Under the pieces are notes generated by a model. The model had not been told where the DNA came from, did not search any database, and saw only the letters and a program-made list of their open reading frames with translations. The translations under genes were made by a program, and so were the position numbers. DNA of 64,000 nucleotides, taken from the NCBI GenBank assembly GCA_907163375.1, contig CAJQUW010009291.1, forward strand, positions 196,001 through 260,000. The letters are read 5' to 3'. This DNA comes from Prostheceraeus crozeri. Its lineage: Eukaryota; Platyhelminthes; Polycladida; Euryleptidae. Shown in pieces: positions 63,792 to 64,000 of the stretch (its first letter is position 1; each line of letters starts with the position of its first letter).

Positions 63792-64000
63792 CTACGGTTC
63801 GTTCAATTCTAACATAATATCAAGAAATGGTACTCCTTTTTGTAATTTAAATAAAACATAAAGACCTAATTGACCACAGTAAGTAGTTCCCGGTTTTTGA
63901 ATTTGATATGTATTATAAGTTCCATTGCCAAGTAATTTTTTGACTTCGCTTGTAGGTGGAAGTCCATAAGAGTCGAACCAATAGTTCTCAGCCTCCGGGC
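63792..64000 (-). CDS. Adenain-like cysteine protease of element C, C-terminal part
   Basis: An open minus-strand frame enters from the window edge and ends at TAG 63792-63794. It contains WFDSYGLPP (the catalytic Asp region) and TTYCGQLGLYVLF with the presumed nucleophile Cys, as in Ulp1/adenain maturation proteases. The N-terminal part with the His lies beyond 64000. The last codons run into a GC-rich repeat (CTACGGTTCGTTC). This completes the core Polinton gene set of element C. Confidence 0.8.
   Translation of the reverse strand, partial: PEAENYWFDSYGLPPTSEVKKLLGNGTYNTYQIQKPGTTYCGQLGLYVLFKLQKGVPFLDIMLELNEP

Larger units (their letters stand above)
48416..64000. mobile_element. Element C: AT-rich Polinton/adintovirus-like element, right end outside window
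   Basis: It encodes PolB, integrase, packaging ATPase, penton-like and major capsid proteins, and an adenain-like protease, the full morphogenesis set. Base composition is far more AT-rich than A or B, and its PolB and capsid proteins are only distantly similar, so it is a separate lineage. The left boundary is a guess from AGTAATGGGC at 48416 followed by tandem repeats. Most genes carry frameshifts or TAA stops, so it is an endogenised, decaying copy. Confidence 0.85.

Noticed and set aside
48973-64000. Reassigned TAA codon in element C
   Set aside because: Several intact genes (capsid, integrase, penton-like) end properly at TAA, and AT-rich decay predicts TAA stops; kept only as a low-interest test.

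Overview
The window is animal DNA, probably arthropod, packed with virus-like transposons of the Polinton/Maverick class. The host is unknown. The arthropod suggestion rests on several promoters that pair a TATA box with an initiator of the TCAGT/TCATT type about 30 bases downstream, on short GT-AG introns, and on remnants of non-LTR and Penelope-type retroelements. No ordinary host gene, rRNA or tRNA was recognised.

Element A (1-14878, left end outside the window) is a decayed Polinton. It carries a protein-primed DNA polymerase (PolB) broken by stops and by a 1.2-kb hAT-like insertion with a perfect 8-bp target duplication. It also has a small conserved gene present twice, a candidate ssDNA-binding gene, remnants of a PC4-like gene and a TBP-like gene, and one long terminal inverted repeat (TIR, about 12660-14878). 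About 3 kb of spacer with a LINE fragment follows (14879-17971).

Element B (17972-40390) is nearly complete. It holds both TIRs, PolB with small 5' introns, two penton-like proteins, a major-capsid candidate, an adenain-like protease, an A32/FtsK-like packaging ATPase, a chromodomain integrase, basic core-like proteins, a DnaQ-like exonuclease, two RING-like proteins and a candidate ssDNA-binding protein. PolB, the integrase, one penton-like gene and one small gene are frameshifted, so it is probably immobile.

The most unusual feature is in B at 30.8-32.0 kb: two tandem PC4-like ORFs followed by an intact TBP-like ORF. The TBP-like ORF begins inside the second PC4-like ORF in another frame. 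A TATA box and initiator embedded in the PC4-like coding sequence lie just upstream of it. The same layout and spacing survive in element A. Polintons of this lineage therefore seem to carry their own transcription-initiation proteins, possibly to program late or viral promoters.

After about 8 kb of gene-poor DNA (40391-48415) with retroelement scraps and a hammerhead-like motif, a very AT-rich third element C begins (about 48416 to the window end). It is from a different Polinton/adintovirus-like lineage, with a membrane protein, penton-like protein, ATPase, PolB, a possible sliding-clamp-like protein, a fibre-like coiled coil, a DJR-type major capsid protein, a parvovirus-type phospholipase A2 domain, an integrase and the end of an adenain-like protease. 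Most of its genes carry one or two breaks. It is peppered with short GC-rich palindromes, several of them inside reading frames.
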